Shown: in pieces, positions 24,222-36,025 of the stretch
Layout of the letters: each line of letters begins with the position of its first letter
How positions within the stretch are numbered: position 1 is the stretch's first letter
DNA from: Denitratisoma sp.
Lineage (GTDB): Bacteria; Pseudomonadota; Gammaproteobacteria; Burkholderiales; Rhodocyclaceae
Direction: 5' to 3'
DNA length: 64,000 nucleotides
Assembly: GCA_032027165.1 (NCBI GenBank)
Contig: JAVSMO010000001.1
Coordinates: forward strand, 1,600,253-1,664,252
The notes under the pieces: generated by a model
The model's database searches: none
What the model was told of the DNA's origin: nothing
The model's input: only the letters and a program-made list of their open reading frames with translations
Program-made: the position numbers and the translations under genes

Positions 24222-25417
24222 TGCTCGGCCGCACGCGCTTTCGAAGCCTCGCTGCAGCTCTCTGCTTGGCGGCCACTGCTACGGTAGGCGCCGCCGCCCC
24301 CGAGCAAACCTATTCAGACTCGGGCCCGGAGCCGATGCTGGCCCTAGTCTTCGCCCATATCGAGCAGAACCGACTCGATGCTGCGCTCACCCAGACCGAA
24401 AAGCTGCTCAAGGCCTACCCCAATTTCCGGCTTGGGCATTTGATCAAGGGCGACCTTCTCCTGGCCCGTGCACGGCCGCTCAGGACGCTTGGCAATGCCG
24501 CCAATGCGCCGCAGGACAAACTCGCCGATCTGCGCGAGGAGGCCGTTGCCCGCCTGAAGGCCTATCGAGACAAGCCGCCGGCCGATTACGTGCCACGCTA
24601 CCTCCTGCAAATGCATCCCGAGCAGAAGTTTGCCGTTGTGGTCGACACGCAGAAGGCCCGCCTCTATCTCTACCGCAACATGGACGGCCAGCCACGCTTC
24701 GTTGCCGACTACTACATCTCGCACGGCAAGGCCGGTTCGGAAAAGGTGCGCGAAGGAGACAAGAAGACGCCCATCGGCGTCTACCATGTCACCGCCAGCC
24801 TGCCACGGCAGAAGCTGACCGACTTCTACGGCAGCGGCGCCTTCCCCATCAGCTATCCGAACGAGTGGGACAAGCGCCAGGGCCGCAACGGCCACGGCAT
24901 CTGGCTGCATGGCACGCCCTCCGACACTTTCTCCCGGCCTCCGAAGGCCTCTGACGGCTGCGTCGTGCTGGCCAACCAGGATCTCGATGCCCTGGCGAAG
25001 AACCTGCAGATCGGCACCACCCCGGTAATCATCTCCAACAGCATCGAATGGCTCTCGCTCGACGACTGGCAGGCCGAGCGCGCCGCGCTGTCCAGAAGCA
25101 TCGAAGCATGGCGCGGCGACTGGGAAAGCCTTGACACGGACAAGTACCTGCGCCACTACTCGAAGCGCTTTCAGTCCGGCAACCAGAGCTTCGAGCAATG
25201 GTCGGCGCAGAAGCGCCAGGTCAACGCCGGCAAGCAGTGGATCAGGGTCGGCACGGACAACATCAGCATGTTCCGAGATCCCGGCAAGGAAGAAATGGTG
25301 GTCGTCACCTTCGACCAGGACTACCGTAGCAGCAACCTCAGCAACACCATGAAGAAGCGCCAGTACTGGATGAAGGAAGACGGCGCGTGGAAGATCGTCT
25401 ACGAAGGCGGCGCATAA
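24221..25417 (+). CDS. Periplasmic L,D-transpeptidase/carboxypeptidase (YkuD) with C-terminal NTF2-like domain
   Basis: 398 residues with a signal peptide (LAAALCLAATATVGAAA). The YkuD catalytic domain spans about 135-270: KFAVVVDTQKARLYLYR, then the active-site motif with H230 in WLHGTP and nucleophile C247 in SDGCVVL. The usual Arg after the motif (SxGCxR) is replaced by Leu. A C-terminal NTF2-like domain (about 290-398; YWMKEDGAWKIVYEGGA) resembles that of Helicobacter Csd6, an L,D-carboxypeptidase that trims peptidoglycan stem peptides. Likely cell-wall remodelling. Coupled to the preceding TPR gene. Confidence 0.92.
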   Translation: MLGRTRFRSLAAALCLAATATVGAAAPEQTYSDSGPEPMLALVFAHIEQNRLDAALTQTEKLLKAYPNFRLGHLIKGDLLLARARPLRTLGNAANAPQDKLADLREEAVARLKAYRDKPPADYVPRYLLQMHPEQKFAVVVDTQKARLYLYRNMDGQPRFVADYYISHGKAGSEKVREGDKKTPIGVYHVTASLPRQKLTDFYGSGAFPISYPNEWDKRQGRNGHGIWLHGTPSDTFSRPPKASDGCVVLANQDLDALAKNLQIGTTPVIISNSIEWLSLDDWQAERAALSRSIEAWRGDWESLDTDKYLRHYSKRFQSGNQSFEQWSAQKRQVNAGKQWIRVGTDNISMFRDPGKEEMVVVTFDQDYRSSNLSNTMKKRQYWMKEDGAWKIVYEGGA

Positions 25418-25448
25418 GCCCGCTTCTCTTTTTTAAGGAAATCCTGCA

Positions 25449-26021
25449 ATGAAGAAGCTGTTCGCGCTGGCCGCCGGCCTGCTTTTGAGCCTGTCCGTTC
25501 TTGCCGCCAACCCGGTCGTCGAAATGAAGACGAACCAGGGGCTCATCGTCATCGAACTGTATGCCGACAAGGCGCCGAAGACCGTCGAGAATTTCCTGCA
25601 ATACGTCAAGGACGGCTTCTACAACGGCACGATCTTCCACCGTGTCATCGACGGCTTCATGATCCAGGGCGGCGGCTTCGAGCCGGGCATGAAGCAGAAG
25701 CCGACGCGCGCGCCGATCGAGAACGAGGCGAAGAACGGCCTGAAGAACGCCACCGGCACGCTGGCCATGGCGCGCACCCAGGATCCGCATTCCGCCTCGG
25801 CGCAGTTCTTCATCAATCTCGTCGACAACGCCCTCCTCGACTACCCTTCGCGCGACGGCTGGGGCTATGCGGTGTTCGGCAAGGTCGTCCAGGGCTTCGA
25901 CATCGTCCAGAAGATCGCCAAGGTAAAGACCGGCAATGCCGGCTTCCACCAGAATGTCCCGATCGCCCCCGTCATCATCGAATCCGCCCGGCTGCTGCCG
26001 GAAGCCAAACCCGTCAAATAA
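25449..26021 (+). CDS. ppiA: Periplasmic peptidyl-prolyl cis-trans isomerase (cyclophilin)
   Basis: 190 residues with a Sec signal ([20 protein letters not shown]) and a complete cyclophilin domain: [19 protein letters not shown] carries the catalytic Arg and Phe region, and [13 protein letters not shown] follows. It catalyses proline isomerisation in exported proteins. An AAGGAAAT ribosome site precedes it. It is followed 12 bases later by a cytoplasmic paralogue with which it shares an almost identical DNA tract. Confidence 0.94.
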   Translation: MKKLFALAAGLLLSLSVLAANPVVEMKTNQGLIVIELYADKAPKTVENFLQYVKDGFYNGTIFHRVIDGFMIQGGGFEPGMKQKPTRAPIENEAKNGLKNATGTLAMARTQDPHSASAQFFINLVDNALLDYPSRDGWGYAVFGKVVQGFDIVQKIAKVKTGNAGFHQNVPIAPVIIESARLLPEAKPVK

Positions 26022-26033
26022 TCAGGAGACAAC

Positions 26034-26525
26034 ATGGTCAAGCTGCACACCAATTTCGGCACCATCGTCCTCGAACTGGACGCCGCCAGGGCGCCCGAGA
26101 CGGTGAAGAACTTCCTCGCCTATGTCGAGGCCGGCCACTACGACAACACGATCTTCCACCGCGTCATCGACGGCTTCATGATCCAGGGCGGCGGCTTCGA
26201 GCCGGGCATGAACCAGAAGCCGACCAATGCGCCGATCCAGAACGAAGCCGCCAACGGCCTGAAGAACGACCGCTACACCATCGCCATGGCGCGCACCGGC
26301 GATCCACATTCGGCCACCGCGCAGTTCTTCATCAACGTCAAGGACAACGCCTTCCTCAACCACACCGCACCGAGTGGCCAGGGCTGGGGCTACTGCGTCT
26401 TCGGCAAGGTGGTCGAAGGCATGGACGTCGTCGACAAAATCAAGGGTGTCAAGACCGGCAGCAAGGGATTCCATCAGGATGTGCCGGTCGAGGACGTGAT
26501 CATCCAGAAGGCCGAGGTCGCCTGA
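26034..26525 (+). CDS. ppiB: Cytoplasmic peptidyl-prolyl cis-trans isomerase B
   Basis: 163-residue cyclophilin without a signal peptide, starting [16 protein letters not shown]. Active-site segments [19 protein letters not shown] and [13 protein letters not shown] are intact, as is [25 protein letters not shown] ribosome site precedes it. Tandem paralogue of the upstream gene, sharing its 12-base junction; lpxH follows 17 bases later, so the three probably form one transcript. Confidence 0.96.
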   Translation: MVKLHTNFGTIVLELDAARAPETVKNFLAYVEAGHYDNTIFHRVIDGFMIQGGGFEPGMNQKPTNAPIQNEAANGLKNDRYTIAMARTGDPHSATAQFFINVKDNAFLNHTAPSGQGWGYCVFGKVVEGMDVVDKIKGVKTGSKGFHQDVPVEDVIIQKAEVA

Positions 26526-26542
26526 CATCGGCGGGGACGGCG

Positions 26543-27277
26543 ATGACGACCCTGTTCATCTCCGACCTCCATCTTTGCCCGAGCCGGCCGAAGATCAGTC
26601 GGCTCTTCCTGGATTTTCTCTCCGGCCCGGCGAGTGAGGCCGAGGCGCTCTATATCCTCGGCGATCTGTTCGAATACTGGGCCGGCGATGATGATCTCGG
26701 CGATGACTTCAATGCCGGCGTCTGCGCCTCCCTGCAGAAGCTGTCCGCATCCGGCGTCCCGATTTGCTTCATGGCGGGCAACCGCGATTTTCTCGCGGGC
26801 GAAACCTTTGCTCGTGCCGCCGGGTTGAAACTGTTGCCCGATCCGGCGCTGACCGAGATCGCCGGCGCAACCACCCTGCTCATGCACGGCGACATGCTAT
26901 GCACCGACGACGGCGCCTATCAGGCCTTTCGCAGCGAGGTGCGCTCGCCCGAATGGCGGCAGGCCTTCCTCGCCCTGCCGCTGGCCCAGCGCAAGGCGCA
27001 GATCGAAGCCCTACGCCGCGAAAGCGAAGCACAGAAACGCGTCAAGCCGATGGAGATCATGGACGTGAATCCGGCCGCCGTCCTGCGGGCACTGACTTTT
27101 CACCGCAGCCAGCGGCTCATCCACGGCCACACGCACCGTCCCGCCCATCACCGGCTGGAAATCGATGGCCTTGCCTGCGAGCGCTGGGTGCTGCCGGACT
27201 GGTACGAAAAGGGCGGCTACCTCGCCTGCGATGCGGCCGGCTGCCGGCTGCTTGAATGGCCGGCTGTCCCCGCCTAA
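26543..27277 (+). CDS. lpxH: UDP-2,3-diacylglucosamine pyrophosphatase LpxH
   Basis: Hydrolyses UDP-2,3-diacylglucosamine to lipid X in lipid A synthesis at the inner membrane face. 244 residues. Calcineurin-like metal motifs are present: SDLHL (D8, H10), GDLFEYWAGDDD, GNRDFL, HGD and the terminal HGHTHRP. ppiB-lpxH adjacency is common in betaproteobacteria. The 3' end overlaps convergent metZ by 4 bases. Confidence 0.97.
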   Translation: MTTLFISDLHLCPSRPKISRLFLDFLSGPASEAEALYILGDLFEYWAGDDDLGDDFNAGVCASLQKLSASGVPICFMAGNRDFLAGETFARAAGLKLLPDPALTEIAGATTLLMHGDMLCTDDGAYQAFRSEVRSPEWRQAFLALPLAQRKAQIEALRRESEAQKRVKPMEIMDVNPAAVLRALTFHRSQRLIHGHTHRPAHHRLEIDGLACERWVLPDWYEKGGYLACDAAGCRLLEWPAVPA

Positions 27278-28449
27278 ATCGCTACCAGCCCACGCGCCAG
27301 ATCGGCCTGGAGGTCCGCAATGGACTCCAGGCCCACGGCCACGCGCAGCAGGCTCTCCTGTATCCCCGAAGCGGTGCGCGCCTCGGCGCTGATGCGTCCG
27401 TGCGTGGTGCTGGCCGGATGGGTGATGGTGCTCTTGGTGTCGCCCAGGTTCGCCGTGATCGAAATCAGGCGCGTCGCATCCACCACCCTCCAGGCCTGCT
27501 CGCGGCCGCCCTTCACTTCGAAGGAGACGATGGCGCCGCCCGTTTTCTGCTGACGCATCGCCAGCGCATGCTGCGGATGCGAGGGCAACCCGGGGTAGTA
27601 CACCCGCGCCACCTGCGGCTGCCGCTCAAGCCAGCGCGCCAGTTCAAGCGCCGTTGCCGATTGCGCCTCCATGCGGATGCGCAGCGTTTCCAGCCCCTTC
27701 AGGATCACCCAGGCGTTGAATGGGGAAATGGACGGTCCTGCCGTGCGCAGGAACTTGAAGATTTCCTCGGTCAGCGCCCTGCGTCCGACCACTGCACCGC
27801 CCAGGACGCGGCCCTGTCCGTCGAGATACTTGGTGGCGGAATGAATCACCAGGTCGGCGCCAAGGACCAGCGGACGCTGCAAGGCCGGCGAACAGAAGCA
27901 GTTGTCCACCGCCAGCAGCGCGCCGCCCGCATGGGCGACTTCCGCCAGCGCGGCGATGTCGAAGACTTCGGTAAGAGGGTTGGATGGTGTTTCGATAAAG
28001 ACCAGCTTCGTCTGTGGCCGCAACGCCGCCCTGAAGGCCGCTGGATCGCTCGAGGCGACGAAGGTGGTATCGACACCGAACTTCGACAGGATGCCGCCGA
28101 ACAACTGTTGCGTCGCGCCAAAGATGCCCTGCGAGGCGACGATGTGCTCGCCCGCCTTCATGAGCGCCATCACGGTCGACAGAATCGCCGCCATGCCGCT
28201 GGCCGTGGCGATGCAGGCCTCGCCGCCTTCCAGCGCCGCCAGGCGCTCCTGCAGCATGCTGACCGTGGGATTGGAGAAACGGCCGTAGACGAAGCCGGCT
28301 TCCTCGCCGGAGAAGCGGGCCGCCGCCTGCGCTGCATTCTCGAAGACGAAGCTCGAGGTGAGATAGAGCGCCTCGGCGTGCTCGTTGAACTGGCTGCGCT
28401 GTATGCCCGCGCGCACTGCCAGCGTGTCCAAATCGAATTCCTTGTCCAT
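27274..28449 (-). CDS. metZ: O-succinylhomoserine sulfhydrylase
   Basis: PLP enzyme of the Cys/Met metabolism family that makes homocysteine directly from O-succinylhomoserine and sulfide. 391 residues. PLP lysine is K207 in HSATKYLDGQGR; the N-terminal YGRFSNPTVSMLQERLAALE and ETPSNPLTEVFDI are family hallmarks. The MetZ-type assignment also draws on the purF-metZ neighbourhood typical of pseudomonads and betaproteobacteria. It is preceded by its own promoter, a SAM-II-type riboswitch and a terminator, so it should be shut off when S-adenosylmethionine is plentiful. Confidence 0.94.
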   Translation of the reverse strand: MDKEFDLDTLAVRAGIQRSQFNEHAEALYLTSSFVFENAAQAAARFSGEEAGFVYGRFSNPTVSMLQERLAALEGGEACIATASGMAAILSTVMALMKAGEHIVASQGIFGATQQLFGGILSKFGVDTTFVASSDPAAFRAALRPQTKLVFIETPSNPLTEVFDIAALAEVAHAGGALLAVDNCFCSPALQRPLVLGADLVIHSATKYLDGQGRVLGGAVVGRRALTEEIFKFLRTAGPSISPFNAWVILKGLETLRIRMEAQSATALELARWLERQPQVARVYYPGLPSHPQHALAMRQQKTGGAIVSFEVKGGREQAWRVVDATRLISITANLGDTKSTITHPASTTHGRISAEARTASGIQESLLRVAVGLESIADLQADLARGLVAI

Positions 28450-28461
28450 AATTCAGGCCCC

Positions 28462-28499
28462 AAAACAAAAAACCCGGCGCAGCTGAGCGACCGGGTTTT
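28462..28499 (-). terminator. Intrinsic terminator (attenuator) in the metZ leader
   Basis: On the minus strand AAAACCCGG pairs with CCGGGTTTT (28499-28491 with 28477-28469), extended by CGC/GCG inside the loop, and is followed by more T residues. It lies directly after the SAM-II-type aptamer and 13 bases before the metZ ATG, so it is placed to act as the expression platform. Confidence 0.85.
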
Positions 28500-28556
28500 C
28501 CCCTCGCTTTAGCCGCATTTATTAAGCGCCCGCAAGCTGATATCAAATCGGCGCAG
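28500..28556 (-). promoter_or_regulatory. SAM-II-type (SAM-alpha) riboswitch upstream of metZ
   Basis: The minus-strand leader matches the SAM-II class. P1 is GCGCC (28554-28550) with GGCGC (28530-28526). The conserved 3' core reads AATAAATGCGGCTAAAG, close to the GATAAATGTAGCTAAA of characterised SAM-II RNAs, and GATTTGATAT opens the P1 loop. In the loop, AGCTTGC can pair with GCGGCT downstream with one bulged base, giving the class-defining pseudoknot. A promoter precedes and an intrinsic terminator follows. The class binds S-adenosylmethionine and controls methionine genes, mostly described in Alphaproteobacteria. Confidence 0.87.
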
Positions 28557-28561
28557 TTCGG

Positions 28562-28586
28562 AAGCTACACGCGGTTCGGTTTCCTG

Positions 28587-28590
<4 letters not shown>
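28562..28590 (-). promoter_or_regulatory. metZ promoter overlapping the purF stop codon
   Basis: A perfect -35 TTGACA (28590-28585) is followed after 17 bases by TAGCTT (28567-28562). The -35 overlaps the purF stop TGA. Transcription would begin near 28555, at the first base of the riboswitch aptamer. Confidence 0.65.
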
Positions 28591-30107
<1,517 letters not shown>

Positions 30108-30110
30108 GTT

Positions 30111-30602
30111 TCACCTATAGCGTATGCGCTTCGCCACGGCGGCAGGCAGCCAGGGCTTGGACGCCAGCACCGCGGTTTCCAGCGGCGGTGCCAGCCAGGC
30201 TTGCCGCCACCACGCCTGCTGCGGCAACATCGTCAGGCCGCCGACCAGAACACACAGCAATACCACCAACACGCCCCGCGCGACGCCGAACACGGAGCCG
30301 AGAAATCTATCCAGCGGCCCCAGCCCGATCGCGCGCAGCAGCTTGGAAAGGGCCAGGCGGGTCAACGCCACCGCTACCAGTACTGCCACGACTATAACGG
30401 CAAAGGCCGCCGCATACTGGAGTGCCGGCTCCTTCAGCCACTCGCTGAAGACCGGCGCCATTCCGGGCGACAGCTCACGTCCCGCCAGAAGCGCCGCCAC
30501 CCAGGCCACCAGGGCGAGCACTTCGCTCACCAGCCCGCGCCAGGCGCCGAGCAAGACCGAGGCGACGACAATCGCCACTACCGCGTAATCAAATACCGTC
30601 AC
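30111..30602 (-). CDS. cvpA: CvpA family membrane protein
   Basis: Inner-membrane protein of about 163 residues with four hydrophobic segments, starting at a GTG (30602) that reads MTVFDYAVVAIVVASVLLGA. The longer open frame upstream is antisense-like and overlaps dedD. CvpA was first linked to colicin V production; its role is not firmly known, although envelope stress and purine links are reported. The start lies 5 bases after the dedD stop and the stop 3 bases before purF, the conserved dedD-cvpA-purF cluster. Confidence 0.92.
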   Translation of the reverse strand: MTVFDYAVVAIVVASVLLGAWRGLVSEVLALVAWVAALLAGRELSPGMAPVFSEWLKEPALQYAAAFAVIVVAVLVAVALTRLALSKLLRAIGLGPLDRFLGSVFGVARGVLVVLLCVLVGGLTMLPQQAWWRQAWLAPPLETAVLASKPWLPAAVAKRIRYR

Positions 30603-30607
30603 CGCCG

Positions 30608-31267
30608 CTATTTCTGCGCGACGACGCCATCCACGCCGATGCGCCTGATGCGATCGCGCGCCGCCTCGGCCGCTTCCTTGCTCGGGAATGGACCGGCCCG
30701 CACGCGCGTCCTGTCGCTGCCATCCGGGGAAGACAGCGCTTCCGTATAAAAATTGTAGCCCTGCTGCTTGAGCTTTGCCGTCAAATTGCGCACATTGGCC
30801 TGGTCGCGATAGGCGCCAAGCTGGACCACCCATTGCTCGCCGCTCGCCGCAGCAGGTGCCGGCTTGGCCTTGGCTTCCTCAGGCTTTTTTGTCGTCTGCC
30901 TGGCCTCGGCTGGCTTGCTCGCCGTATTGCCAGGACTGACTTCTGCCTTGGCGACCGTCTTTTGTCCAGCCTTGGTCTCGACTTTCGGCTCAGGCTTGGC
31001 CGGTTCGGCGGACTTCGCTTCCGAAACGGCAGCCGGCGGCAAGGGCGTCGGGGTCGCCCCCGGCTTGACCGGCAGAATGCGGGAAGTAAAGGCGCCGGCA
31101 TCCTGTGCGGGAATGCGTATCTGGATATCCTGCACCGGTTGCTGCTTGGGAGCCTGATCCATGACCATCGGCAGCACGACGGCCGCCAGTATTGCCAAGG
31201 CAACGGCACCCACCAGACGGCGGCGTGCGCGCTTCTTCAGCTCAAGTTGTGCGTCGTTTTCGCTCAT
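30608..31267 (-). CDS. dedD: SPOR-domain protein, DedD-like
   Basis: 219-residue bitopic protein: a short basic cytoplasmic tail, one transmembrane helix (LVGAVALAILAAVVLPMVM), a long Pro/Ala/Lys/Glu linker and a C-terminal SPOR domain (EQWVVQLGAYRDQANVRNLT, KAGPFPS-like VRAGPFPSKEAAEAARDRI). SPOR domains bind denuded septal peptidoglycan, so it probably acts at the division site. It overlaps folC by 26 bases. Confidence 0.92.
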   Translation of the reverse strand: MSENDAQLELKKRARRRLVGAVALAILAAVVLPMVMDQAPKQQPVQDIQIRIPAQDAGAFTSRILPVKPGATPTPLPPAAVSEAKSAEPAKPEPKVETKAGQKTVAKAEVSPGNTASKPAEARQTTKKPEEAKAKPAPAAASGEQWVVQLGAYRDQANVRNLTAKLKQQGYNFYTEALSSPDGSDRTRVRAGPFPSKEAAEAARDRIRRIGVDGVVAQK

Positions 31268-32537
31268 CGTCTATCGCGTACAGCACACCGGCCACGGTGA
31301 GGAAGGAACCGAAGGCAATAATTCTATCATTTTCCCCTGCCCGATCCTTGGCTGCGCGATAGGCGTCAGCGGGCGAAGCGAAACACGCATCGGCGCGAAT
31401 GCCTTGGCCTGCCAGGATGCCAGCCAGCGCCTCGCCATCCATGCCACGCGGACCCGGCAGGCCAGCCGTGAGCCAGTGGTCGATACGGCCCTTGACGCGC
31501 TCGATCACTCCGGCGATGTCCTTGTCGGCCAGCATGCCGAACACCGCCCAAGTTTCCGGATGGAAGGCCATACTGCCGAGGTTGTCGGCCAGCACGCCGG
31601 CGGCCTGCGGATTGTGGCCGACGTCCAGCACTACCGTCGGACGTCCCGGCAGCACCTGAAAGCGTCCAGTCAACTCGACCTCGATCAAGCCGCGGCGGAT
31701 GTCCTGCATGGACACCGGCAACCGGTCCGCCAGCGCCTCCAGTCCGGCAATTGCCGTGCTGGCGTTCGCCAGTTGGATGGCGCCGCGCAGGGCCGGGTAG
31801 GCCAGCCCACTCCGCCGGCCGCGGCGCCCCCAATATGTCCATTGCCCCTGCTCGGCAAGGTAGCCGAAATCCCTGCCGAGTACCTGCAGGTCGGCACCAA
31901 TGTTGCCCGCGTGCTCAAGCAGGCTCTGCGGCGGCTTGGCGTCGCCGACAACGGCCGGACAGCCGGCGCGGAAAATTCCCGCCTTCTCGAAACCGATCGC
32001 CTCACGTGTCTCGCCGAGGTAGTCCATGTGGTCGAGATCGATCGAGGTAACGATGGCGCAATCGGCATCGAAGATGTTCACCGCGTCCAGCCGGCCGCCC
32101 AGCCCGACCTCGAGGACGACGGCGTCGACACCGGCCGCGGAGAATGCCTGCCAGGCCGCCAGGGTGCCGAACTCGAAATAGGTCAGCGGTATATCGCCGC
32201 GCGTCGCCTCCACCCTGGCAAAAGATTCACATAGCGCATCAACGGAAGCCGACCTGCCATCGATGCGCACCCGCTCGTTGTAGTCGAGCAGATGCGGCGA
32301 GGTGTACAAGCCGACGCGATAGCCGGCGCTGAGCAGGATGCGCTCCAGCATCGCACAGGTGGAGCCCTTGCCGTTGGTGCCGCCGACGGTGATGACAGGC
32401 ACCGTCTGCTCCGCACGGAGTGTGCGCCTCACGGCGAGGACGCGCTCCAGCCCCAGCGCGATCGGCTGGGCATGCAGCCGCTCGATATGGGCCAGCCAGT
32501 CCTGCAGGGAATTGCGAGAGGTGAGCGCCAGGATCAG
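31242..32537 (-). CDS. folC: Folylpolyglutamate/dihydrofolate synthase, probable CTG start
   Basis: Bifunctional enzyme that makes dihydrofolate and adds glutamates to folates. The P-loop is [15 protein letters not shown]. The first ATG, GTG or TTG in frame is a GTG at 32432, giving 396 residues that lack the family N-terminus. The same frame continues upstream with unmistakable FolC sequence ([24 protein letters not shown]) to a CTG at 32537 that overlaps the accD stop as CTGA. From there the protein is 431 residues, close to the E. coli enzyme. I therefore place the start at CTG, or a nearby non-standard codon, with coupling to accD. Confidence 0.85.
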   Translation of the reverse strand: MILALTSRNSLQDWLAHIERLHAQPIALGLERVLAVRRTLRAEQTVPVITVGGTNGKGSTCAMLERILLSAGYRVGLYTSPHLLDYNERVRIDGRSASVDALCESFARVEATRGDIPLTYFEFGTLAAWQAFSAAGVDAVVLEVGLGGRLDAVNIFDADCAIVTSIDLDHMDYLGETREAIGFEKAGIFRAGCPAVVGDAKPPQSLLEHAGNIGADLQVLGRDFGYLAEQGQWTYWGRRGRRSGLAYPALRGAIQLANASTAIAGLEALADRLPVSMQDIRRGLIEVELTGRFQVLPGRPTVVLDVGHNPQAAGVLADNLGSMAFHPETWAVFGMLADKDIAGVIERVKGRIDHWLTAGLPGPRGMDGEALAGILAGQGIRADACFASPADAYRAAKDRAGENDRIIAFGSFLTVAGVLYAIDDERKRRTT

Positions 32538-33394
32538 ACCGCGGGAATTTTTTGCAGCAGGGTCAACAGCGACGCCAGCTTGTCGCGCATCTCGCGCCTG
32601 TCGACGATCATGTCGATGGCGCCCTTTTCGAGCAGGAATTCGGCGCGCTGGAAGCCTTCCGGCAGCTTCTCGCGCACCGTCTGCTCGATGACGCGCGGGC
32701 CGGCGAAGCCGATCAGCGCGCCCGGTTCAGCCATGACCACGTCGCCGACGAAGGCGAAACTGGCCGAGACGCCGCCCATGGTCGGGTCGGTGAGGATGGA
32801 AATGAAGGGCAGCCGGTTGGCCGAGAGCTGCGTGACGGCCGCTGTGGTCTTGGCCATCTGCATCAGCGAGAACAGGCCCTCCTGCATGCGCGCGCCGCCG
32901 GTGGCCGTGATGCAGATGAAGGGCATCTGCTGCTCGACGGCCACGCGCACACCGCGCACGAAGCGCTCGCCCACTACCGATCCCATCGAACCGCCCATGA
33001 AATCGAATTCGAAAGCGGCGATCACCACCGGCAGAGTTTTCACCGCGCCCTGCATCACCACCAGCGCATCGCCCTCCTCCGTCTCGTCCACGGCGGCATT
33101 GAGCCGTTCCGGGTAACGCCTGCTGTCCTTGAACTTGAGCGGGTCGACCGGTAGTACCTCGGCGCCGATCTCGAAGCGGCCTTCCGCATCGAGCAGCAAG
33201 TCGAGCCGGGCGCGGGCGCGCAGGCGGTGGTGATGACCGCACTTGGGGCAGACGTTGAGGTTCTTCTCGAGATCCGAACTGTAGAGCGTCGCCTCGCAAC
33301 TGGGGCACTTGCACCAGAGCCCCTCGGGAATCGACTTCTTGGCGCCCTCTGCGCGCTTGATCTTGGGCGGCAGCAGCTTCTGCAACCAGCTCAT
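32534..33394 (-). CDS. accD: Acetyl-CoA carboxylase carboxyltransferase subunit beta
   Basis: Part of the carboxyltransferase that makes malonyl-CoA for fatty acid synthesis. 286 residues. The N-terminal zinc ribbon has C30/C33 and C49/C52 ([18 protein letters not shown]), followed by the crotonase-like fold ([18 protein letters not shown], ...[24 protein letters not shown]). Overlaps trpA by 4 bases and folC by 4 bases; accD-folC-dedD-cvpA is a conserved run. Confidence 0.98.
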   Translation of the reverse strand: MSWLQKLLPPKIKRAEGAKKSIPEGLWCKCPSCEATLYSSDLEKNLNVCPKCGHHHRLRARARLDLLLDAEGRFEIGAEVLPVDPLKFKDSRRYPERLNAAVDETEEGDALVVMQGAVKTLPVVIAAFEFDFMGGSMGSVVGERFVRGVRVAVEQQMPFICITATGGARMQEGLFSLMQMAKTTAAVTQLSANRLPFISILTDPTMGGVSASFAFVGDVVMAEPGALIGFAGPRVIEQTVREKLPEGFQRAEFLLEKGAIDMIVDRREMRDKLASLLTLLQKIPAV

Positions 33395-34214
33395 CGCGTC
33401 ATCTCCCTGGCAACGGCCTGTTCATCCAGTGCGCTACGGATGCCGCGCAGGAACCCCGTCACATTGGCAATGACCTGCTCGCGCGGACTCTTCTCGATCT
33501 CTTCAATGATGCGGCTGCCGATCACCACCGCATCGGCCACCGCGGCGATGCGCCGCGCGCTCTCGGCGTCGCGGATGCCAAAGCCTACGCCGACCGGCAT
33601 GCCGACTTTCTTGCGAATGCCCGGGATTCGCCGGGACACCTCGTCCAGGTCGAGATGGCCTGCACCGGTGACACCCTTCAACGAGACGTAATATATATAG
33701 CCGCTGCCCACTTCGGCCACCTGGCCGAAGCGTTCGTCCGTCGAGGTCGGCGCCAGCAAAAAGATCGGATCGATACCGGCCACCTTGATCTTCGCCGCGA
33801 AGTCGGTGCACTCCTCGGGAGGATAGTCCACCACAAGGACGCCATCGACGCCTGCCTGCTTCGCCTCGGCGGCGAAGGCGCCGATCCCCATCGCCTCGAT
33901 CGGGTTGGCGTAGCCCATCAGCACCACCGGCGTATTGGCATCGCCGGCGCGGAATTCACGCACGATGGCCAGCACCTGGCGCAGCGAGACGCCGTGCTTG
34001 AGCGCCCGCTCGGAGGCGCGCTGGATGGTCGGGCCGTCCGCCATCGGGTCGGAGAAGGGCACGCCCAGCTCGATGATGTCGGCGCCGCCCGTCACCAGCG
34101 CGCGCATCAGCGGCAGCGTCAGGGCGGGGTCGGGATCGCCGGCGGTGATGAAGGGAATCAGGGCCTTGCGTCCCTGACCGGCAAGTTTCTCGAAAGTGCT
34201 CTTGATGCGCGACA

Positions 34215-34215
<1 letters not shown>
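33391..34215 (-). CDS. trpA: Tryptophan synthase alpha chain
   Basis: Cleaves indole-glycerol phosphate to indole, which is tunnelled to TrpB. 274 residues, TIM barrel. The catalytic Glu lies in [17 protein letters not shown] and the catalytic Asp in [11 protein letters not shown]; the phosphate-binding [12 protein letters not shown] is present. Its ATG overlaps the trpB stop by one base, and its stop overlaps accD. Confidence 0.98.
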
Positions 34216-35391
<1,176 letters not shown>

Positions 35392-35414
<23 letters not shown>

Positions 35415-36024
35415 CTCTTACTCCGGCTATGAACGCGGCGACCTTCCCCGCGTCCTTGATTCCCTTGGCGGCTTCCACCCCGCTGCTGACATCCACCGCC
35501 CACGGCCGCACGGCATGCACTGCCTCGGCCACATTGCCGGCATCCAGGCCGCCCGACAGGATCTGCGGCAAAGGCAGGCGCGGCGGGATCAGCGACCAGT
35601 CGAAGGTCTTGCCGCCGCCGCCGTAGCCCTCGACGTAGGCGTCGAGCAACAGCCCCTGGGCGGAAGGATAGGTCTCCGCATATTTTACCAAATCGAGGCC
35701 CGGTCTCACCCGCGCCGCCTTTATGTACGGGGCATGGAAGGAACGGCAGAAGGACTCCTCTTCGTCGCCATGGAACTGCAGCAACTGGATCGGCACCGCC
35801 TCCATGACGCGCCGCACCGTGAGCTTGGTCTCGTTCACGAACAGGCCGACCAGGGTGACGAAGGGCGGCACGACGCGGGCGATCTCCCAGGCCTGCTCGA
35901 CGCTGACGCAGCGCGGGCTGGGCGCGTAAAAGACCAGGCCGAGCGCGTCGGCGCCCAGTTCGACCGCCGTGCGCGCATCCTCGGGTCGGGTGATGCCGCA
36001 AATCTTGACGCGGGTTCTTGGCAA
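35392..36024 (-). CDS. trpF: Phosphoribosylanthranilate isomerase
   Basis: TIM-barrel isomerase of tryptophan synthesis. The chosen TTG at 36024 gives [16 protein letters not shown] and 210 residues, the usual length and N-terminus; an in-frame ATG at 36066 adds 14 atypical residues and overlaps the end of truA by 41 bases. The general-base Cys is in VKICGIT and the catalytic Asp in [10 protein letters not shown]; the phosphate loop is [13 protein letters not shown]. It follows the truA stop by one base if TTG is used. Confidence 0.94.
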
Positions 36025-36025
36025 G

